In this document: piece after piece, positions 9,062-19,482 of the stretch | Layout of the letters: the number at the start of each line of letters is the position of its first letter | How positions within the stretch are numbered: position 1 is the first letter of the stretch | Assembly (NCBI RefSeq): GCF_900094585.1 | Contig: NZ_FMAG01000002.1 | Span: 884,007-948,006 of the forward strand | Source: Martinezella multihospitum | GTDB taxonomy: Bacteria; Pseudomonadota; Alphaproteobacteria; Rhizobiales; Rhizobiaceae | Reading direction: 5' to 3' | DNA: 64,000 bases | The notes under the pieces: model-generated | The model's database searches: none | What the model saw: only the letters and a program-made list of their open reading frames with translations | What the model was told of the DNA's origin: nothing | Program-made: the position numbers and the translations under genes

Positions 9062-9664
9062 ATGAGTGAAGCCCTGAACGAGCTTGCCGCCTACCTCACG
9101 GAAGTTCGCAGCGCTCTGATCTCCTCGAGCGAGATCAAGTACGGCGAACTGAATGTGACGACGACGGCCGAAAACGTTATCGCCCTGCTGACCTTCCTGC
9201 GCGACGATGCCAAGTGCGGCTTCGTCAACATGACGGATATCTGCGGCGTCGACTGGCCGCAGCGCGCCGAGCGTTTTGATGTGGTATACCATCTGCTGTC
9301 GCCCAAGAAGAACCTGCGCATTCGCGTCAAGGTTCCTGTCGGCGAAGATCAGCCTGTTCCCTCCGCTTGCGGCGTCTATCCCGGCGCCGATTGGTTCGAG
9401 CGCGAAACCTGGGACATGTACGGTGTTCTCTTCACCGGCCACCCGGATCTGCGCCGCCTGCTGACGGACTATGGTTTCGAAGGTCATCCGCTGCGCAAAG
9501 ACTTCCCGACGACCGGTTTCGTCGAGGTTCGTTACGACGATGCCGCCAAGCGCGTCGTCTACGAGCCCGTGGAACTGAAGCAGGAATTCCGCAACTTCGA
9601 CTTCCTCTCGCCCTGGGAGGGCACCGACTACGTGCTCCCGGGTGACGAGAAGGCGAAGGCCTGA
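9062..9664 (+). CDS. nuoC: NADH-quinone oxidoreductase subunit C
   Basis: 200 residues; the 30 kDa subunit of the peripheral arm. The family signature [20 protein letters not shown] is followed by GHPLRKDFP. NuoC and NuoD are separate genes here, unlike the fused NuoCD of E. coli. It has no cofactor of its own and helps hold NuoD. It begins 18 bases after nuoB. Confidence 0.96.
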   Translation: MSEALNELAAYLTEVRSALISSSEIKYGELNVTTTAENVIALLTFLRDDAKCGFVNMTDICGVDWPQRAERFDVVYHLLSPKKNLRIRVKVPVGEDQPVPSACGVYPGADWFERETWDMYGVLFTGHPDLRRLLTDYGFEGHPLRKDFPTTGFVEVRYDDAAKRVVYEPVELKQEFRNFDFLSPWEGTDYVLPGDEKAKA

Positions 9665-9675
9665 TTGTTGGCGTG

Positions 9676-9695
9676 TGGCAGGTCTCGGTCTGCCA
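9676..9695 (+). other. Hairpin in the nuoC-nuoD gap
   Basis: TGGCAG (9676-9681) and CTGCCA (9690-9695) form a 6-base stem with an 8-base loop in the 66-base nuoC-nuoD gap. No T run follows, so it is not a terminator; it may mark RNA processing or stability. Confidence 0.35.
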
Positions 9696-9730
9696 TTCTC
9701 TGAAATTCTGAAAACGCGAGCATCGCCGCC

Positions 9731-10921
9731 ATGACAGAACATAACGTTCGCAACTTCAACATCAATTTCGGCCCGCAGCATCCGGCTGCGCACGGCGTTT
9801 TGCGTCTTGTCCTCGAATTGGACGGCGAAATTGTGGAACGCGTCGATCCGCATATCGGCCTGCTGCATCGCGGCACTGAAAAGCTGATCGAAACGAAGAC
9901 CTATCTTCAGGCCGTTCCTTATTTCGACCGCCTCGACTACGTGGCGCCGATGAACCAGGAACACGCCTATGCGCTGGCCGTCGAAAAGCTGCTCGGCATC
10001 GATATCCCGATCCGCGGCCAGCTGATCCGCGTTCTCTATTCGGAAATCGGCCGCATCCTGTCGCATCTGCTGAACGTCACGACGCAGGCCATGGACGTCG
10101 GCGCGCTGACGCCGCCGCTCTGGGGCTTCGAAGAGCGCGAAAAGCTGATGGTGTTCTACGAGCGCGCCTCCGGCTCGCGCATGCACGCCGCCTATGTTCG
10201 CCCAGGCGGCGTTCACCAGGATCTTCCCGAAAAGCTGGTTCAGGATATCGGTGACTGGTGCGATCCGTTCCTGAAAGCGCTCGACGATATCGACGATCTT
10301 CTGACCGGCAACCGCATCTTCAAGCAGCGCAACGTCGATATCGGCGTGGTTTCGCTAGAAGACTGTTGGGCTTGGGGCTTCTCCGGCGTGATGGTCCGTG
10401 GCTCGGGTGCTGCCTGGGACTTGCGCAAGGCGCAGCCCTACGAATGCTATTCCGATCTCGAATTCGACATTCCGATCGGCAAGAACGGCGACTGCTACGA
10501 CCGTTACCTCATCCGCATGATCGAAATGCGCGAGTCCGTCCGCATCATGAAGCAGTGCGTCAATCGCTTGCTCGGCGATGCCAAGACGGGTCCCGTTTCG
10601 TCGCTGGACGGCAAGGTCGTTCCGCCGAAGCGCGGCGAGATGAAGCGCTCGATGGAAGCGCTGATCCACCACTTCAAGCTTTACACCGAAGGCTATCACG
10701 TGCCGGCTGGCGAGGTTTATGCGGCTGTCGAAGCGCCGAAGGGCGAATTCGGCGTCTATCTCGTCTCGGATGGCTCCAACAAGCCGTATCGCTGCAAGAT
10801 CCGCGCTCCGGGCTATGCGCATCTGCAGGCCATGGACTTCATGTGCCGCGGCCACCAGCTCGCTGACGTCGCGGCCGTGCTCGGTTCGCTCGATATTGTG
10901 TTCGGTGAGGTGGATCGTTGA
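9731..10921 (+). CDS. nuoD: NADH-quinone oxidoreductase subunit D
   Basis: 396 residues; the 49 kDa subunit, related to the large subunit of NiFe hydrogenases, which lines the quinone pocket with NuoB. Visible motifs are [17 protein letters not shown] at the N terminus with the quinone-site His, HRGTEKLIE, and [19 protein letters not shown] near residue 340. The C terminus ends [12 protein letters not shown], as is usual. Its stop codon overlaps the ATG of the next small gene (TGATG). Confidence 0.97.
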   Translation: MTEHNVRNFNINFGPQHPAAHGVLRLVLELDGEIVERVDPHIGLLHRGTEKLIETKTYLQAVPYFDRLDYVAPMNQEHAYALAVEKLLGIDIPIRGQLIRVLYSEIGRILSHLLNVTTQAMDVGALTPPLWGFEEREKLMVFYERASGSRMHAAYVRPGGVHQDLPEKLVQDIGDWCDPFLKALDDIDDLLTGNRIFKQRNVDIGVVSLEDCWAWGFSGVMVRGSGAAWDLRKAQPYECYSDLEFDIPIGKNGDCYDRYLIRMIEMRESVRIMKQCVNRLLGDAKTGPVSSLDGKVVPPKRGEMKRSMEALIHHFKLYTEGYHVPAGEVYAAVEAPKGEFGVYLVSDGSNKPYRCKIRAPGYAHLQAMDFMCRGHQLADVAAVLGSLDIVFGEVDR

Positions 10922-11238
10922 TGCGAGCCTGGCAGGTCGTCATTCCGGCACTTCTGGTCGCCTGCGGTGCCTCGGCGCAGCAGACTGGCAAGACGCAGGG
11001 CCTGCCGAGCATCAACCTGCAGAATTCGAATTCGATCAATTCGAATTCTGCGAAAAGTGGAAGCGGGGTTGCGTCGGGCGGAGATTCGACCATGGGTGAC
11101 CTCCTTTCCCGCGGTTACGAGATCAAGGCCGCTGTGCCGAATGGCGGCAAGTTTGTTGTGTTTATGCAGAAAGACCAGTCGGCCTATGCCTGTGAATTCT
11201 CGTCTCTGACGAATACGCGGTGTGGGTCCTTAAACTGA
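10921..11238 (+). CDS. Small exported protein or lipoprotein encoded between nuoD and nuoE
   Basis: 105 residues beginning in the nuoD stop codon. The N terminus ([20 protein letters not shown]) is a signal sequence: it could be cut at ASA-QQ by signal peptidase I or at LVAC as a lipoprotein. A low-complexity linker rich in Asn and Ser (residues 30-50) leads to a small domain, MGDLLSRGYEIKAAVPNGGKFVVFMQKDQSAYACEF, with two cysteines that might pair. Not a standard complex I subunit. Its position, coupled to nuoD and 15 bases before nuoE, suggests co-expression with the complex; role unknown. Confidence 0.75.
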   Translation: MRAWQVVIPALLVACGASAQQTGKTQGLPSINLQNSNSINSNSAKSGSGVASGGDSTMGDLLSRGYEIKAAVPNGGKFVVFMQKDQSAYACEFSSLTNTRCGSLN

Positions 11239-11253
11239 GATAAGGCGTGAAAG

Positions 11254-12375
11254 ATGTCCGTTCGTCGACTAGCCGAAGATCAATTCCAGCCTGCCGCCTT
11301 CGCTTTCAATGCGGAGAATGCGGTCTGGGCTGAAAAAACGATCCAGAAATATCCTGATGGTCGTCAGCAATCCGCGATCATCCCGCTGATGATGCGCGCA
11401 CAGGAGCAGGATGGCTGGGTCACCAAGGCGGCTATCGAAACGATCGCCGACATGCTCGACATGGCCTATATCCGTGCGCTCGAAGTCGCGACTTTCTACA
11501 CGCAGTTCCAGCTGCATCCGGTCGGCACCCGCGCCCACGTTCAGGTTTGCGGCACCACGCCCTGCATGCTGCGCGGCGCCGAGGGGCTGATCAAGATCTG
11601 CAAGAGCCGGATCAACGATCACGCCTTTGAGCGCAATGCCGACGGCACGCTTTCCTGGGAAGAAGTCGAATGTCAGGGCGCCTGCGTCAACGCACCGATG
11701 GTGGTGATCGGCAAGGATACCTATGAGGATCTGACGCCGACACGTCTCGAAGAGATCATCGATGCGTTCGCCGCAGGCAAGGGACATGAGATTCAGACTG
11801 GCCCGCAGATCGATCGCGTTTTCTCCGCTCCGGAAGGCGGCCTGACCTCTCTCCTGTCGGATGAGGCGAAGGCAAAGAGCGCCGCAAGCAAGACAGCCAA
11901 GGCCACTGCAGAAGCCGTGTCGATCCCGCCGTCCGAAGCTGCTCGCGCGAAAAGCATGGATGCCGAAACCAATCCGAGCCTGAAGACGCCGGCAACGGCG
12001 CCGAAGGAAGCCGCCAAGAACGCCAAGGCCGCCGAAACGCAGCCGCTTTCGGGCACTGCTGCTGCGGAGCCTGCGGCCGGCAAGCCGTCGCTCGATGACA
12101 AGGATCGTCCCGCCGGTATCGAAAGACCCGCGCAGCCGGATAATCTGCAGCTCATTTCAGGCGTCGGCCCGAAGATCGAAGGCACCTTGCACGAGCTCGG
12201 TATCTTCACCTTCGCGCAGATTGCCAGCTGGCATGAGGCCGAGCGCCATTGGGTCGACGGCTATCTGAATTTCAAGGGCCGGATCGAGCGCGACGAATGG
12301 GTCAGGCAGGCTGAGGCACTCGCTAAGGGTGGCGAAGCGGAATATATCAAGGTCTTCGGCAAGAAGCCGCGGTAA
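11254..12375 (+). CDS. nuoE: NADH-quinone oxidoreductase subunit E with C-terminal helix-hairpin-helix extension
   Basis: 373 residues, about twice the usual length. Residues 1-190 are the thioredoxin-like 24 kDa subunit with [2Fe-2S] cluster N1a ligands in CGTTPCMLRG and ECQGACVNAP. Residues about 200-290 are a low-complexity Ala/Lys/Glu/Pro linker. Residues about 295-373 form a helix-hairpin-helix type domain, LQLISGVGPKIEGTLHELG then FKGRIERDEWVRQAEALA. The same domain ends the protein encoded at 13700. The N-terminal half works with NuoF in NADH oxidation; the tail is not needed for known chemistry and its role is unknown. Confidence 0.93.
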   Translation: MSVRRLAEDQFQPAAFAFNAENAVWAEKTIQKYPDGRQQSAIIPLMMRAQEQDGWVTKAAIETIADMLDMAYIRALEVATFYTQFQLHPVGTRAHVQVCGTTPCMLRGAEGLIKICKSRINDHAFERNADGTLSWEEVECQGACVNAPMVVIGKDTYEDLTPTRLEEIIDAFAAGKGHEIQTGPQIDRVFSAPEGGLTSLLSDEAKAKSAASKTAKATAEAVSIPPSEAARAKSMDAETNPSLKTPATAPKEAAKNAKAAETQPLSGTAAAEPAAGKPSLDDKDRPAGIERPAQPDNLQLISGVGPKIEGTLHELGIFTFAQIASWHEAERHWVDGYLNFKGRIERDEWVRQAEALAKGGEAEYIKVFGKKPR

Positions 12376-12385
12376 GAGGTGAAGC

Positions 12386-13690
12386 ATGTTACAGGATCAG
12401 GATCGCATCTTTACCAATATCTACGGCCTCAAGGATAAGTCTCTGAAGGGTGCGATGTCGCGCGGCCATTGGGACGGCACGAAGCAAATCCTCGAAAAGG
12501 GTCGTGACTGGATCATCAACGAGATGAAGGCGTCAGGCCTTCGCGGCCGTGGCGGCGCAGGCTTCCCGACCGGTCTCAAGTGGTCCTTCATGCCGAAGGA
12601 AAGCGACGGCCGTCCGCATTATCTCGTCGTCAATGCCGACGAGTCCGAACCGGGCACCTGCAAGGACCGCGACATCATGCGCCACGATCCGCATACGCTG
12701 ATCGAAGGCTGCGTCATCGCCGGCTTCGCCATGGGTGCCAACACCGCCTATATCTATGTCCGCGGCGAATATATGCGCGAGCGCGAAGCCCTGCAGGCCG
12801 CGATCGATGAATGCTACGGCGCCGGATTGCTGGGAAAAAACAATAAGCTCGGCTGGGATTTTGATGTTTTCGTTCATCATGGTGCCGGCGCTTACATCTG
12901 CGGCGAGGAAACCGCGCTGCTCGAAAGCCTGGAAGGCAAGAAGGGCCAGCCACGCCTGAAGCCGCCGTTCCCGGCCAATATGGGCCTTTACGGCTGCCCG
13001 ACCACCGTCAACAACGTCGAGTCCATCGCCGTTGCTCCGACGATCCTGCGCCGCGGCGCCGGCTGGTTCTCGTCCTTCGGCCGCCCGAACAACGTCGGCA
13101 CGAAACTGTTCATGCTCTCCGGTCACGTCAACCGTCCCTGCACGGTCGAGGAGACGATGGGCATCACCTTTCGCGAGCTGGTCGAAAAGCATGGCGGCGG
13201 TATTCGCGGCGGCTGGGATAACCTGCTTGCCGTCATTCCCGGCGGCGCATCGTGCCCGGTCGTTCCGGCTGCCGACATCATCGACTGCCCGATGGATTTC
13301 GACGGCCTGCGCGAAGTCAAGTCGTCCTTCGGCACGGCTGCGGCGATCGTCATGGACAAGTCGACCGACATCATCAAGGCGATTGCCCGCATCTCGGCCT
13401 TCTTCAAGCATGAAAGCTGCGGCCAGTGCACGCCGTGCCGCGAAGGTACCGGCTGGATGTGGCGCGTTCTCGAGCGTATGGCTCGCGGCAACGCCCAGAA
13501 GCGCGAGATCGACATGCTGTTCCAGGTGACGAAGCAGATCGAAGGTCATACCATCTGCGCACTCGGTGACGCAGCCGCATGGCCGGTTCAGGGCCTGATC
13601 CGCAATTTCCGTCCCGAGATCGAAAAGCGTATCGACCAGTATACTGCCAACGCGACGAGCCACGGCGCGGTTCTGGAAGCAGCCGAGTAA
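12386..13690 (+). CDS. nuoF: NADH-quinone oxidoreductase subunit F
   Basis: 434 residues; the 51 kDa subunit with the NADH site, FMN and cluster N3. The nucleotide and FMN loops are [16 protein letters not shown] and [15 protein letters not shown]; the [4Fe-4S] ligands are in [12 protein letters not shown] plus Cys of [14 protein letters not shown]. Hydride from NADH enters here and passes through NuoE/NuoG clusters. It starts 10 bases after nuoE. Confidence 0.97.
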   Translation: MLQDQDRIFTNIYGLKDKSLKGAMSRGHWDGTKQILEKGRDWIINEMKASGLRGRGGAGFPTGLKWSFMPKESDGRPHYLVVNADESEPGTCKDRDIMRHDPHTLIEGCVIAGFAMGANTAYIYVRGEYMREREALQAAIDECYGAGLLGKNNKLGWDFDVFVHHGAGAYICGEETALLESLEGKKGQPRLKPPFPANMGLYGCPTTVNNVESIAVAPTILRRGAGWFSSFGRPNNVGTKLFMLSGHVNRPCTVEETMGITFRELVEKHGGGIRGGWDNLLAVIPGGASCPVVPAADIIDCPMDFDGLREVKSSFGTAAAIVMDKSTDIIKAIARISAFFKHESCGQCTPCREGTGWMWRVLERMARGNAQKREIDMLFQVTKQIEGHTICALGDAAAWPVQGLIRNFRPEIEKRIDQYTANATSHGAVLEAAE

Positions 13691-13699
13691 GGATCGAAG

Positions 13700-14461
13700 A
13701 TGGCGAAGACCAACGATATCAGGCAGGACAGCGGAGCGGCCGGCAATACGTCGGCCGATCTTGGCCGCGCCGCTGCCGATATGTTTGGGAATGCGCCGAT
13801 CATGCCGATCCATCCGCTGATGGCCCATCCGGCCGCAGCCATTGCCGCCGTGACCGCAATCGGTTTCGGCTTTACGTCGCAGCTGGCGGGCGCATTTCTC
13901 GGCGCTTTCCAGGGCGCGGTTGAAGCAACCACCAGACTGGCCGATGCTCTGGAAGACGAAAAGCACCAGGGTCATGCTGCTGCTAAGCCGGCTGCAGCGA
14001 GTGATGCGGCAGGGGATGCAAAGCCTGTGAAGGTCGAGGCTGCGGTCAAAGTTGTTGCGCCAAAGCCGGTCGCGACACCGAAGCCAGTTGCCGCGAAGCG
14101 GAAGCCGGCTTACGTGAAGAAGGTCGAGCCGAAGCCCGCGGTTGTCGCACCCAAGGCGGTCGCGGCACCTGCAAAGAAGACCGCGAAGGTTGAAGCCGCT
14201 GCGCCGGTCGCCGCAAAGGCGGCTCCTGCGCGCGGCCGCAAGGCAGCCGAAAAGGCTGACGACCTGAAGCGGATTTCCGGCGTCGGTCCGAAGCTGGAGC
14301 AGGTGCTGAACGGACGCGGCATCAAGCGATTTGCCGATATCGCCGCCTGGAGCGATGCCGATATCGAGCGGATCGACGCGGAGCTTGGCTTCGACGGCCG
14401 CATCCGGCGCGACGACTGGGTCGGTCAGGCCAAGGCGCTGCTGCCGAAGGGCCGGAGTTGA
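13700..14461 (+). CDS. Membrane-anchored helix-hairpin-helix protein in the nuo operon
   Basis: 253 residues, 9 bases after nuoF. A hydrophobic region AAAIAAVTAIGFGFTSQLAG (about residues 45-75) may be a membrane or amphipathic helix; residues about 95-185 are a Lys/Ala/Pro/Val repeat-rich linker; the C terminus holds RISGVGPKLEQVLNGRGIKR and FDGRIRRDDWVGQAKALLPK. That last domain is clearly paralogous to the NuoE tail. The domain belongs to the group annotated as flap-endonuclease-like HHH, but no nuclease active site is visible. Not a classical complex I subunit; position suggests an accessory or assembly role (inference). Confidence 0.78.
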   Translation: MAKTNDIRQDSGAAGNTSADLGRAAADMFGNAPIMPIHPLMAHPAAAIAAVTAIGFGFTSQLAGAFLGAFQGAVEATTRLADALEDEKHQGHAAAKPAAASDAAGDAKPVKVEAAVKVVAPKPVATPKPVAAKRKPAYVKKVEPKPAVVAPKAVAAPAKKTAKVEAAAPVAAKAAPARGRKAAEKADDLKRISGVGPKLEQVLNGRGIKRFADIAAWSDADIERIDAELGFDGRIRRDDWVGQAKALLPKGRS

Positions 14462-14701
14462 GATTTTTCCTCGGCTGTATCGTGGCCGGGGAGGGTGAAT
14501 GACAGCGATGGAGACGATGTGAGTGACTCACATGGCTCGATCGTAAAGCGGGTCTTGCGGGGACAAGGCTTGGCAAAGCTTATTGTGAGCGAACCGGTGC
14601 CATCAGGCGTTTTGAGCCGCCGCGATGGCAATCCGGTCTGCGATCATGAAATTGTCTGCGGCCAGGTTGGGCTGAAGACGTGACATAGGACTGAGTGGAC
14701 G

Positions 14702-16783
14702 ATGGCTAAACTGAAGATTGACGGTAAAGAGATCGAAGTTCCGGATCACTACACGCTTATCCAGGCGTGCGAGGAAGCCGGCGCCGAAGTCCCGCGCTTC
14801 TGCTTCCATGAACGACTGTCGGTGGCCGGCAATTGCCGCATGTGCCTCGTAGAGGTGAAAGGCGGTCCGCCGAAGCCGCAGGCATCCTGCGCCATGGGCG
14901 TGCGCGATATCCGTGGCGGCCCGAACGGCGAGCTTCCGGAAGTCTTCACCAACACGCCGATGGTCAAGAAGGCCCGCGAAGGCGTGATGGAATTCCTGCT
15001 GATCAACCACCCGCTGGATTGCCCGATCTGCGACCAGGGCGGCGAATGCGACCTGCAGGACCAGGCCATGGCCTTCGGTATCGACAGCTCGCGCTATCAG
15101 GAAGACAAGCGCGCCGTCGAAGACAAGTATATCGGCCCGCTCGTCAAGACGGTCATGAACCGCTGCATCCACTGCACGCGCTGCGTCCGCTTCACGACGG
15201 AAGTTGCCGGCATTTCGGAACTCGGCCTGATCGGCCGGGGCGAAGATGCCGAGATCACCACCTATCTCGAGCAGGCGATGACCTCCGAGCTGCAGGGCAA
15301 CGTCGTTGACCTTTGCCCGGTCGGCGCTCTCACCTCGAAGCCCTTCGCCTTCACGGCTCGTCCGTGGGAACTGAACAAGACAGAATCGATCGACGTCATG
15401 GACGCCCTCGGCTCGGCGATCCGCGTCGATACCCGCGGCCGCGAAGTCATGCGCGTTCTGCCCCGCGTCAACGAGCAGATCAACGAAGAGTGGATCTCCG
15501 ACAAGACCCGCTTCATCTGGGACGGTCTGAAGACCCAGCGCCTCGACAAGCCTTATGTCCGCAAGGATGGCCGCCTGCAGCCGACGACCTGGAGCGATGC
15601 TTTCGCAGCCATCAAGTCGGCGGTTTCGGCCACCAGCGGCGACAAGATCGGCGCCATCGCCGGCGATCTTGCTTCGGTCGAGGAAATGTACGCCCTCGGC
15701 GAGCTGCTGAAGTCGCTGGGATCGGAAAATCTCGACTGTCGCCAGGACGGGACGGCGCTTGATCCGTCGCTCGGCCGCGCAAGCTACATTTTCAACCCGA
15801 GCATCCAGGGCATCGAAGCCGCTGACGCGCTGCTAATCGTCGGCGCCAATCCGCGCTTCGAGGCTGCCGTGATGAACTCGCGCATCCGCAAGCGCTGGCG
15901 TCGCGGCAAGTTCCCGATCGGCGTGATCGGTGAGGCCGCCGACCTTCGCTACTCGTACGACTATCTCGGCGCTGGTCCGGATACGCTGGCCGATCTCGTC
16001 AGCGGCTCGCACAGCTTCGCCGATGTCCTGAAGAACGCTCAGAAGCCGATGATCATCATCGGCCAGGGCGCTCTTACACGCGAAGACGGCGCGGAAGTGC
16101 TGGCGAACGTCGCCAAGCTCGCGGCAGCCGTTGGCGTCGTCAAGGAAGACTGGAACGGCTTTGCCGTGCTGCACACCGCAGCCTCGCGCGTCGGCGGCCT
16201 CGATCTCGGCTTCGTGCCGGGCGCAAAGGGCGTCAATGCCGCTGCCATGCTGTCCTCGATGGATGTCCTCTTCCTGCTTGGTGCCGATGAACTCGATTTC
16301 AGCCGCAAGGGCGCGAAGTTCACGGTCTATATCGGCTCGCACGGCGACAACGGCGCACAGAGCGCCGACGTCATCCTTCCGGCAGCCGCCTACACTGAAA
16401 AGTCGGGCACCTGGGTCAACACCGAAGGCCGCGCCCAGATGGGCAACCGCGCCGGTTTCGCGCCGGGCGACGCCCGCGAGGACTGGGCAATCATCCGCGC
16501 CCTTTCCGACGTGCTCGGCAAGAAGCTTCCCTTTGATTCGCTGAGAGAATTGCGTGCGAAGCTCTATGCAGCCTTCCCGCATTTCGCCGGCATCGACGAG
16601 ATTGCCGAAGCCGATAGCGCCCAAATTGCCGCACTTGCGAAAAAAGCCGGCGCGATGGGCAAATCGGCATTTGCTTCGCCGATCAAAGACTTCTATTTGA
16701 CGAACCCGATAACGCGCGCATCGGCTGTCATGGCCGAGTGCTCGGCATTGGCCCGCAACAATTTCCGCGTTGCGGCAGAGTAA
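14702..16783 (+). CDS. nuoG: NADH-quinone oxidoreductase subunit G
   Basis: 693 residues; the 75 kDa subunit. The N-terminal ferredoxin-like domain binds [2Fe-2S] N1b (PRFCFHERLSVAGNCRMC), then a His-Cys3 cluster N5 (HPLDCPICDQGGECDLQ) and the N4 cluster (NRCIHCTRC ... VDLCPVGAL). The rest is a molybdopterin-oxidoreductase-like domain that has lost its cofactor. A 240-base gap before it holds no gene I accept. Electrons flow from NuoF/E through these clusters to NuoI and NuoB. Confidence 0.97.
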   Translation: MAKLKIDGKEIEVPDHYTLIQACEEAGAEVPRFCFHERLSVAGNCRMCLVEVKGGPPKPQASCAMGVRDIRGGPNGELPEVFTNTPMVKKAREGVMEFLLINHPLDCPICDQGGECDLQDQAMAFGIDSSRYQEDKRAVEDKYIGPLVKTVMNRCIHCTRCVRFTTEVAGISELGLIGRGEDAEITTYLEQAMTSELQGNVVDLCPVGALTSKPFAFTARPWELNKTESIDVMDALGSAIRVDTRGREVMRVLPRVNEQINEEWISDKTRFIWDGLKTQRLDKPYVRKDGRLQPTTWSDAFAAIKSAVSATSGDKIGAIAGDLASVEEMYALGELLKSLGSENLDCRQDGTALDPSLGRASYIFNPSIQGIEAADALLIVGANPRFEAAVMNSRIRKRWRRGKFPIGVIGEAADLRYSYDYLGAGPDTLADLVSGSHSFADVLKNAQKPMIIIGQGALTREDGAEVLANVAKLAAAVGVVKEDWNGFAVLHTAASRVGGLDLGFVPGAKGVNAAAMLSSMDVLFLLGADELDFSRKGAKFTVYIGSHGDNGAQSADVILPAAAYTEKSGTWVNTEGRAQMGNRAGFAPGDAREDWAIIRALSDVLGKKLPFDSLRELRAKLYAAFPHFAGIDEIAEADSAQIAALAKKAGAMGKSAFASPIKDFYLTNPITRASAVMAECSALARNNFRVAAE

Positions 16784-16795
16784 GGGCACAGGACT

Positions 16796-17839
16796 ATGGA
16801 TTCATTCGTTTCGACCTATCTCTGGCCGGCGCTGATCATGATTGGCCAGTCGCTGCTGCTCCTGGTCTGCCTTCTGGTTTTCATCGCCTACATTCTGCTT
16901 GCCGACCGCAAGATCTGGGCAGCCGTTCAGCTGCGCCGCGGCCCGAACGTCGTCGGCCCCTTCGGCCTGTTCCAGTCCTTCGCCGACTTGCTGAAGTTCA
17001 TGTTCAAGGAGCCGATCATCCCGGCCGGCGCCAACAAGACCGTGTTCCTGCTGGCCCCGCTGGTTTCGGTGGTGCTGGCGCTCTCCACCTGGGCCGTCGT
17101 GCCGGTGGCGCAGAACTGGGTTGTCGCTGACATCAACGTCGGCATTCTCTACATTCTGGCGATTTCGTCGCTTGAAGTTTACGGCATCATCATGGGCGGC
17201 TGGGCTTCGAACTCGAAGTATCCGTTCCTCGGCGCGCTCCGCTCGGCAGCGCAGATGGTGTCCTACGAAGTCTCGATCGGCCTCGTCATCGTCACCGTGC
17301 TGCTCTGCGTCGGTTCGCTGAACCTGACGGATATCGTGCTGTCGCAGCAGACCGGCCTCGGCACCAAGCTCGGCCTGCCGGCCTCGTTCCTCGACTGGCA
17401 CTGGCTGTCGCTCTTCCCGATGTTCATCGTGTTCTTCATTTCGGCGCTGGCTGAAACCAACCGTCCGCCCTTCGACCTTCCGGAAGCGGAATCGGAGCTG
17501 GTTGCCGGCTTCATGGTCGAATACGGTTCTTCGCCCTACATGATGTTCATGCTCGGCGAATATGCCGCCGTCGTCCTGATGTGCTCGCTGACGACGATCC
17601 TCTTCCTCGGCGGCTGGCTGCCTCCGGTCGATATCTGGATCCTGAACTGGGTTCCGGGCATCATCTGGTTCCTGCTGAAGTCGTGCCTTGTATTCTTCAT
17701 GTTCGCGATGGTGAAGGCATTCGTGCCGCGCTACCGCTATGACCAGCTCATGCGCCTTGGCTGGAAGGTTTTCCTGCCGCTGTCGCTTGCCATGGTCGTT
17801 ATCGTTGCATTCGTGCTGAAGCTGACGGGATGGGCATGA
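16796..17839 (+). CDS. nuoH: NADH-quinone oxidoreductase subunit H
   Basis: 347 residues with eight membrane helices; ND1, which forms the quinone-entry channel and links the arms. Signatures: [40 protein letters not shown] and [16 protein letters not shown]. Starts 12 bases after nuoG. Confidence 0.97.
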   Translation: MDSFVSTYLWPALIMIGQSLLLLVCLLVFIAYILLADRKIWAAVQLRRGPNVVGPFGLFQSFADLLKFMFKEPIIPAGANKTVFLLAPLVSVVLALSTWAVVPVAQNWVVADINVGILYILAISSLEVYGIIMGGWASNSKYPFLGALRSAAQMVSYEVSIGLVIVTVLLCVGSLNLTDIVLSQQTGLGTKLGLPASFLDWHWLSLFPMFIVFFISALAETNRPPFDLPEAESELVAGFMVEYGSSPYMMFMLGEYAAVVLMCSLTTILFLGGWLPPVDIWILNWVPGIIWFLLKSCLVFFMFAMVKAFVPRYRYDQLMRLGWKVFLPLSLAMVVIVAFVLKLTGWA

Positions 17840-17879
17840 TGATGTCGATCCTCGCTTCAAGCAGATTTGGAGGTTGAAG

Positions 17880-18371
17880 ATGGCCGGAATTTCCAATGCC
17901 GTCAGCTCGCTGTTCCTCAAGGAATTTGTCGGCGCATTCTTTTTGTCGATGCGTTACTTCTTCAAGCAGAAGGCAACGATCAACTACCCGTTCGAAAAGG
18001 GACCGGTCAGCCCGCGCTTCCGCGGTGAGCATGCACTGCGCCGTTATCCGAATGGCGAAGAGCGTTGCATTGCCTGCAAGCTCTGCGAAGCCATCTGTCC
18101 TGCCCAGGCCATCACCATCGAGGCCGGGCCGCGCCGTAACGACGGTACCCGCCGCACGGTGCGTTACGATATCGACATGGTGAAGTGCATCTATTGCGGC
18201 TTCTGCCAAGAGGCATGCCCGGTCGACGCGATCGTCGAAGGGCCGAATTTCGAATTCGCCACCGAGACCCGCGAAGAGCTCTATTTCGACAAGGCGCGGC
18301 TTTTGGAGAATGGTGACCGCTGGGAACGCGAAATCGCGCGCAACATCGCGATCGACTCGCCGTACCGCTGA
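17880..18371 (+). CDS. nuoI: NADH-quinone oxidoreductase subunit I
   Basis: 163 residues; the TYKY-type ferredoxin subunit with clusters N6a and N6b. Two motifs are [18 protein letters not shown] and [20 protein letters not shown] at 17880 follows GGAGG at 17869-17873, so it is preferred over the TTG at 17874. It carries electrons from NuoG to NuoB. Confidence 0.97.
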   Translation: MAGISNAVSSLFLKEFVGAFFLSMRYFFKQKATINYPFEKGPVSPRFRGEHALRRYPNGEERCIACKLCEAICPAQAITIEAGPRRNDGTRRTVRYDIDMVKCIYCGFCQEACPVDAIVEGPNFEFATETREELYFDKARLLENGDRWEREIARNIAIDSPYR

Positions 18372-18429
18372 GCGGAGTTTTGAATATGTCGTGACAGGCG
18401 GCCGATTGTCGCCGTCGCGGTTGAATCTA

Positions 18430-18496
18430 GACCGGGGCTCTGCCGGACTTATCGTTCGGTCGAGCTCCATCGGGCAGGGAAACTCCCGGCTGCCCG
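18430..18496 (+). other. Two intercistronic hairpins before nuoJ
   Basis: The 149-base nuoI-nuoJ gap contains GACCG (18430-18434) with CGGTC (18457-18461), and a stronger stem CGGGCAG (18471-18477) with CTGCCCG (18490-18496) that is extended inside by GGA/TCC. No T run follows. In an operon of otherwise very short gaps this may be an RNA processing or stability element. Confidence 0.35.
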
Positions 18497-18520
18497 GGGG
18501 AAGACGAAAAAGGCACCAAC

Positions 18521-19135
18521 ATGGGTCTGCAGGCTCTTTTTTTCTATATCTTCGCCTTTGTCGCTGTGGCGTCGGCGTTCATGGTCATCTCGGCGCGGAA
18601 TCCGGTCCATTCGGTCCTGTTCCTCATCCTGGTTTTCTTCAACGCGGCCGGCCTCTTCCTGCTGATGGGGGCTGAATTCCTGGCGATGATCCTGCTGGTC
18701 GTTTATGTCGGCGCCGTGGCGGTTCTCTTCCTCTTCGTCGTCATGATGCTCGATATCGATTTCTCGGAGCTCAGGGCTGGTATTCTGGAATATGCACCGA
18801 TCGGCGCATTGATCGGTATCATTCTGGCGGCCGAACTCATCGTCGTCATCGGCGGCAGCGTGATTTCACCGACCATTGCCAAGACCGTCGCCATGCCGAT
18901 CCCGGCGCCGGCGACCCGGACGAATACCGCCGCCCTCGGCGACGTGCTTTATACCAACTACGTTTATTTCTTCGAGATCGCTGGCCTCGTTCTGCTGGTC
19001 GCGATGATCGGCGCAATCGTGCTGACGCTGAAGCATCGCACGCACATCAAGCGCCAGAACATTTCCCAACAGGTCGCCCGCACGCCCGCGACCGCCGTCG
19101 AGGTGGTCAAGGTCAAGCCGGGGCAGGGCGTCTGA
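18521..19135 (+). CDS. nuoJ: NADH-quinone oxidoreductase subunit J
   Basis: 204 residues with five membrane helices; ND6. Signatures [20 protein letters not shown] and [20 protein letters not shown] are typical. The C-terminal 30 residues are polar and variable. Starts after AAGG with an 8-base spacer. Confidence 0.95.
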   Translation: MGLQALFFYIFAFVAVASAFMVISARNPVHSVLFLILVFFNAAGLFLLMGAEFLAMILLVVYVGAVAVLFLFVVMMLDIDFSELRAGILEYAPIGALIGIILAAELIVVIGGSVISPTIAKTVAMPIPAPATRTNTAALGDVLYTNYVYFFEIAGLVLLVAMIGAIVLTLKHRTHIKRQNISQQVARTPATAVEVVKVKPGQGV

Positions 19136-19166
19136 GGCGAGGCACGAGGATCAAAGGAACAAGAAC

Positions 19167-19475
19167 ATGGTCATCGGACTTTCCCATTACCTCACGGTCA
19201 GCGCCATCCTCTTCGTGCTCGGCGTCTTCGGTATTTTTCTGAACCGCAAGAACGTCATCATCATCCTGATGTCGGTCGAACTCATATTGCTCGCCGTCAA
19301 CATCAACATGGTCGCGTTCTCGTCGTTCCTCAACGACATCGTCGGCCAGGTTTTCGCTCTGTTCATTTTGACCGTCGCCGCGGCTGAAGCCGCGATCGGT
19401 CTTGCAATTCTCGTCGTCTTCTACCGTAACCGCGGCTCCATCGCGGTTGAAGACGTCAACGTGATGAAGGGCTGA
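19167..19475 (+). CDS. nuoK: NADH-quinone oxidoreductase subunit K
   Basis: 102 residues with three membrane helices; ND4L. The two conserved membrane glutamates for proton transfer lie in [17 protein letters not shown] and [20 protein letters not shown]. 31 bases after nuoJ. Confidence 0.96.
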   Translation: MVIGLSHYLTVSAILFVLGVFGIFLNRKNVIIILMSVELILLAVNINMVAFSSFLNDIVGQVFALFILTVAAAEAAIGLAILVVFYRNRGSIAVEDVNVMKG

Positions 19476-19482
19476 TAAAGCT

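Noticed and set aside
14495..14683. 62-codon frame before nuoG
   Set aside because: GTG start without a clear ribosome site, mixed third-position use, no recognisable family. It could be real, but I cannot support it.
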